6,903 nt of DNA, from assembly GCA_016882555.1 (NCBI GenBank), contig VGPQ01000070.1, positions 1 through 6,903 of the forward strand, read 5' to 3'. Shown in pieces: positions 6,285 to 6,903 of this stretch (positions are counted from its first letter, which is position 1; the number at the start of each line of letters is the position of its first letter). Both the position numbers and the translations under genes were made by a program. The notes beneath the pieces are model-generated. The model saw nothing but the letters and a program-made list of their open reading frames with translations, was not told the DNA's origin and did no database searches. Source of the DNA: Cyanobacteria bacterium M_surface_7_m2_040 (GTDB taxonomy: Bacteria > Cyanobacteriota > Cyanobacteriia > PCC-6307 > Cyanobiaceae).

Positions 6285-6903
6285 TCACCAGCCCGCGGCA
6301 GCCCGCACTACTCCGCAGATGGTTGCTGCGCCGATCACCTGCAGCACGCTCCATCTCAGACGCAGCTGCGCCAAGAGTGCCAGCGCCATCACCAGTGCCC
6401 CGTCCCAGGCCAGGTTGCCGCCGGGCCACAGCACCGGAGCGGCAAACAGGGCCGCCAGGCTGGCGATCACCCCCACCACCGCGGCGGTGATGGCCGTGAG
6501 CGGCGCCCCCAGGCGCAGGTTGCCTCGTGTGGCCTCGACCAGGGGTGCCCCAGCCAGGATGAAACCAAAGCTGGGCACAAAGGTGAACCACACCGTCACC
6601 AGGGTGGCGGCGGCGGCGGCGAGCCAGCTGCCCGGCCCCCCCAGCAGCGCGCTGCCCCAGCCGCCCATGAAACCGACAAAGGCCACCACCATGATCAAGG
6701 GGCCCGGGGTGGTTTCACCCAGGGCCAGGCCGTCGAGCATCTGACTGGCGTTGAGCCAGCCGAACTGCTCCACCGCCCCCTGCGCCACATAGGGCAGCAC
6801 GGCATAGGCGCCGCCGAAGCTGAGCAGCGCCACCCGGCTGAAGAAGCGGGCCATCACCGCCAGGGTGCCGTTCCAGCCGCCGGCGGCGACCACCACTGCC
6901 AGC
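6285..6903 (-). CDS. chrA: ChrA-type chromate transporter, C-terminal half
   Basis: The frame stays open to the right window edge, so the gene begins outside; about 205 residues up to the TGA stop are visible. Long-chain ChrA proteins (about 400 residues) consist of two homologous halves, and this matches the second. It has FFSRVALLSFGGAYAVLPYV, a WLNASQMLDGLALGETTPGP stretch and IMVVAFVGFMGGWG, then further hydrophobic segments containing FTFVPSFGFILAGAP. The SFGG and ETTPGP motifs are hallmarks of the CHR family. ChrA is an inner-membrane protein that expels chromate or, in related proteins, handles sulfate-like oxyanions. Near the end are about four more hydrophobic spans. A GTG at 6896 is in frame but cannot be the real start: it would leave only half a protein, and the frame remains open above it. 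The MscS-like gene follows after 49 bp with no visible terminator. Confidence 0.9.
   Translation of the reverse strand, partial: LAVVVAAGGWNGTLAVMARFFSRVALLSFGGAYAVLPYVAQGAVEQFGWLNASQMLDGLALGETTPGPLIMVVAFVGFMGGWGSALLGGPGSWLAAAAATLVTVWFTFVPSFGFILAGAPLVEATRGNLRLGAPLTAITAAVVGVIASLAALFAAPVLWPGGNLAWDGALVMALALLAQLRLRWSVLQVIGAATICGVVRAAAGW

Noticed and set aside
5741..6490. 249-codon open frame on the plus strand
   Set aside because: It crosses from the antisense of the channel gene into the antisense of chrA and has low-complexity composition; both minus-strand genes are well supported.

Overview
The window is GC-rich and densely coding, and it looks like a chromosomal segment of a picocyanobacterium of the Cyanobium/Synechococcus type. 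This rests on protein character (a cyanobacterial-style MlaE permease start, a DUF21/CBS/CorC protein, a large MscS relative), the strong G/C bias at third codon positions and the lack of obvious Shine-Dalgarno sites at most starts. It is an inference: no 16S or photosynthesis gene is present. All six protein genes lie on the minus strand; the only plus-strand gene is a tRNA-Gly.

Layout, read in the direction of transcription (right to left). At the right edge is the C-terminal half of a ChrA-type chromate transporter (6285-6903). It is followed after 49 bp by a 720-residue exported MscS-family channel (4073-6235). A 110-bp gap with two GC-rich hairpins separates this pair from a CNNM/CorC-type (DUF21-CBS-CorC_HlyC) membrane protein (2625-3962), which starts at TTG. 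After 130 bp comes a secreted, histidine-rich protein with two DUF305 units (1770-2495). The tRNA-Gly(UCC) gene (1683-1753) converges on the end of that gene. Left of the tRNA, across an 85-bp divergent spacer with a 17-bp palindrome, lies an MFS transporter of the GPH/MelB type (185-1597). It overlaps by 4 bp the start of an MlaE-like ABC permease (1-188, cut by the window edge).

Read together, the right and centre of the window carry envelope functions related to ions, metals and osmotic stress: an oxyanion transporter, a mechanosensitive channel, a divalent-metal transport protein and a probable periplasmic metal-binding protein. The left carries a symporter coupled to a lipid-transport permease. 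I see no mobile element, CRISPR array, toxin-antitoxin pair or defence system, and no clear new multi-gene system. The points most worth a second look are the tandem C-terminal domains of the MscS protein, the MFS/MlaE translational coupling and the palindrome just before the tRNA.
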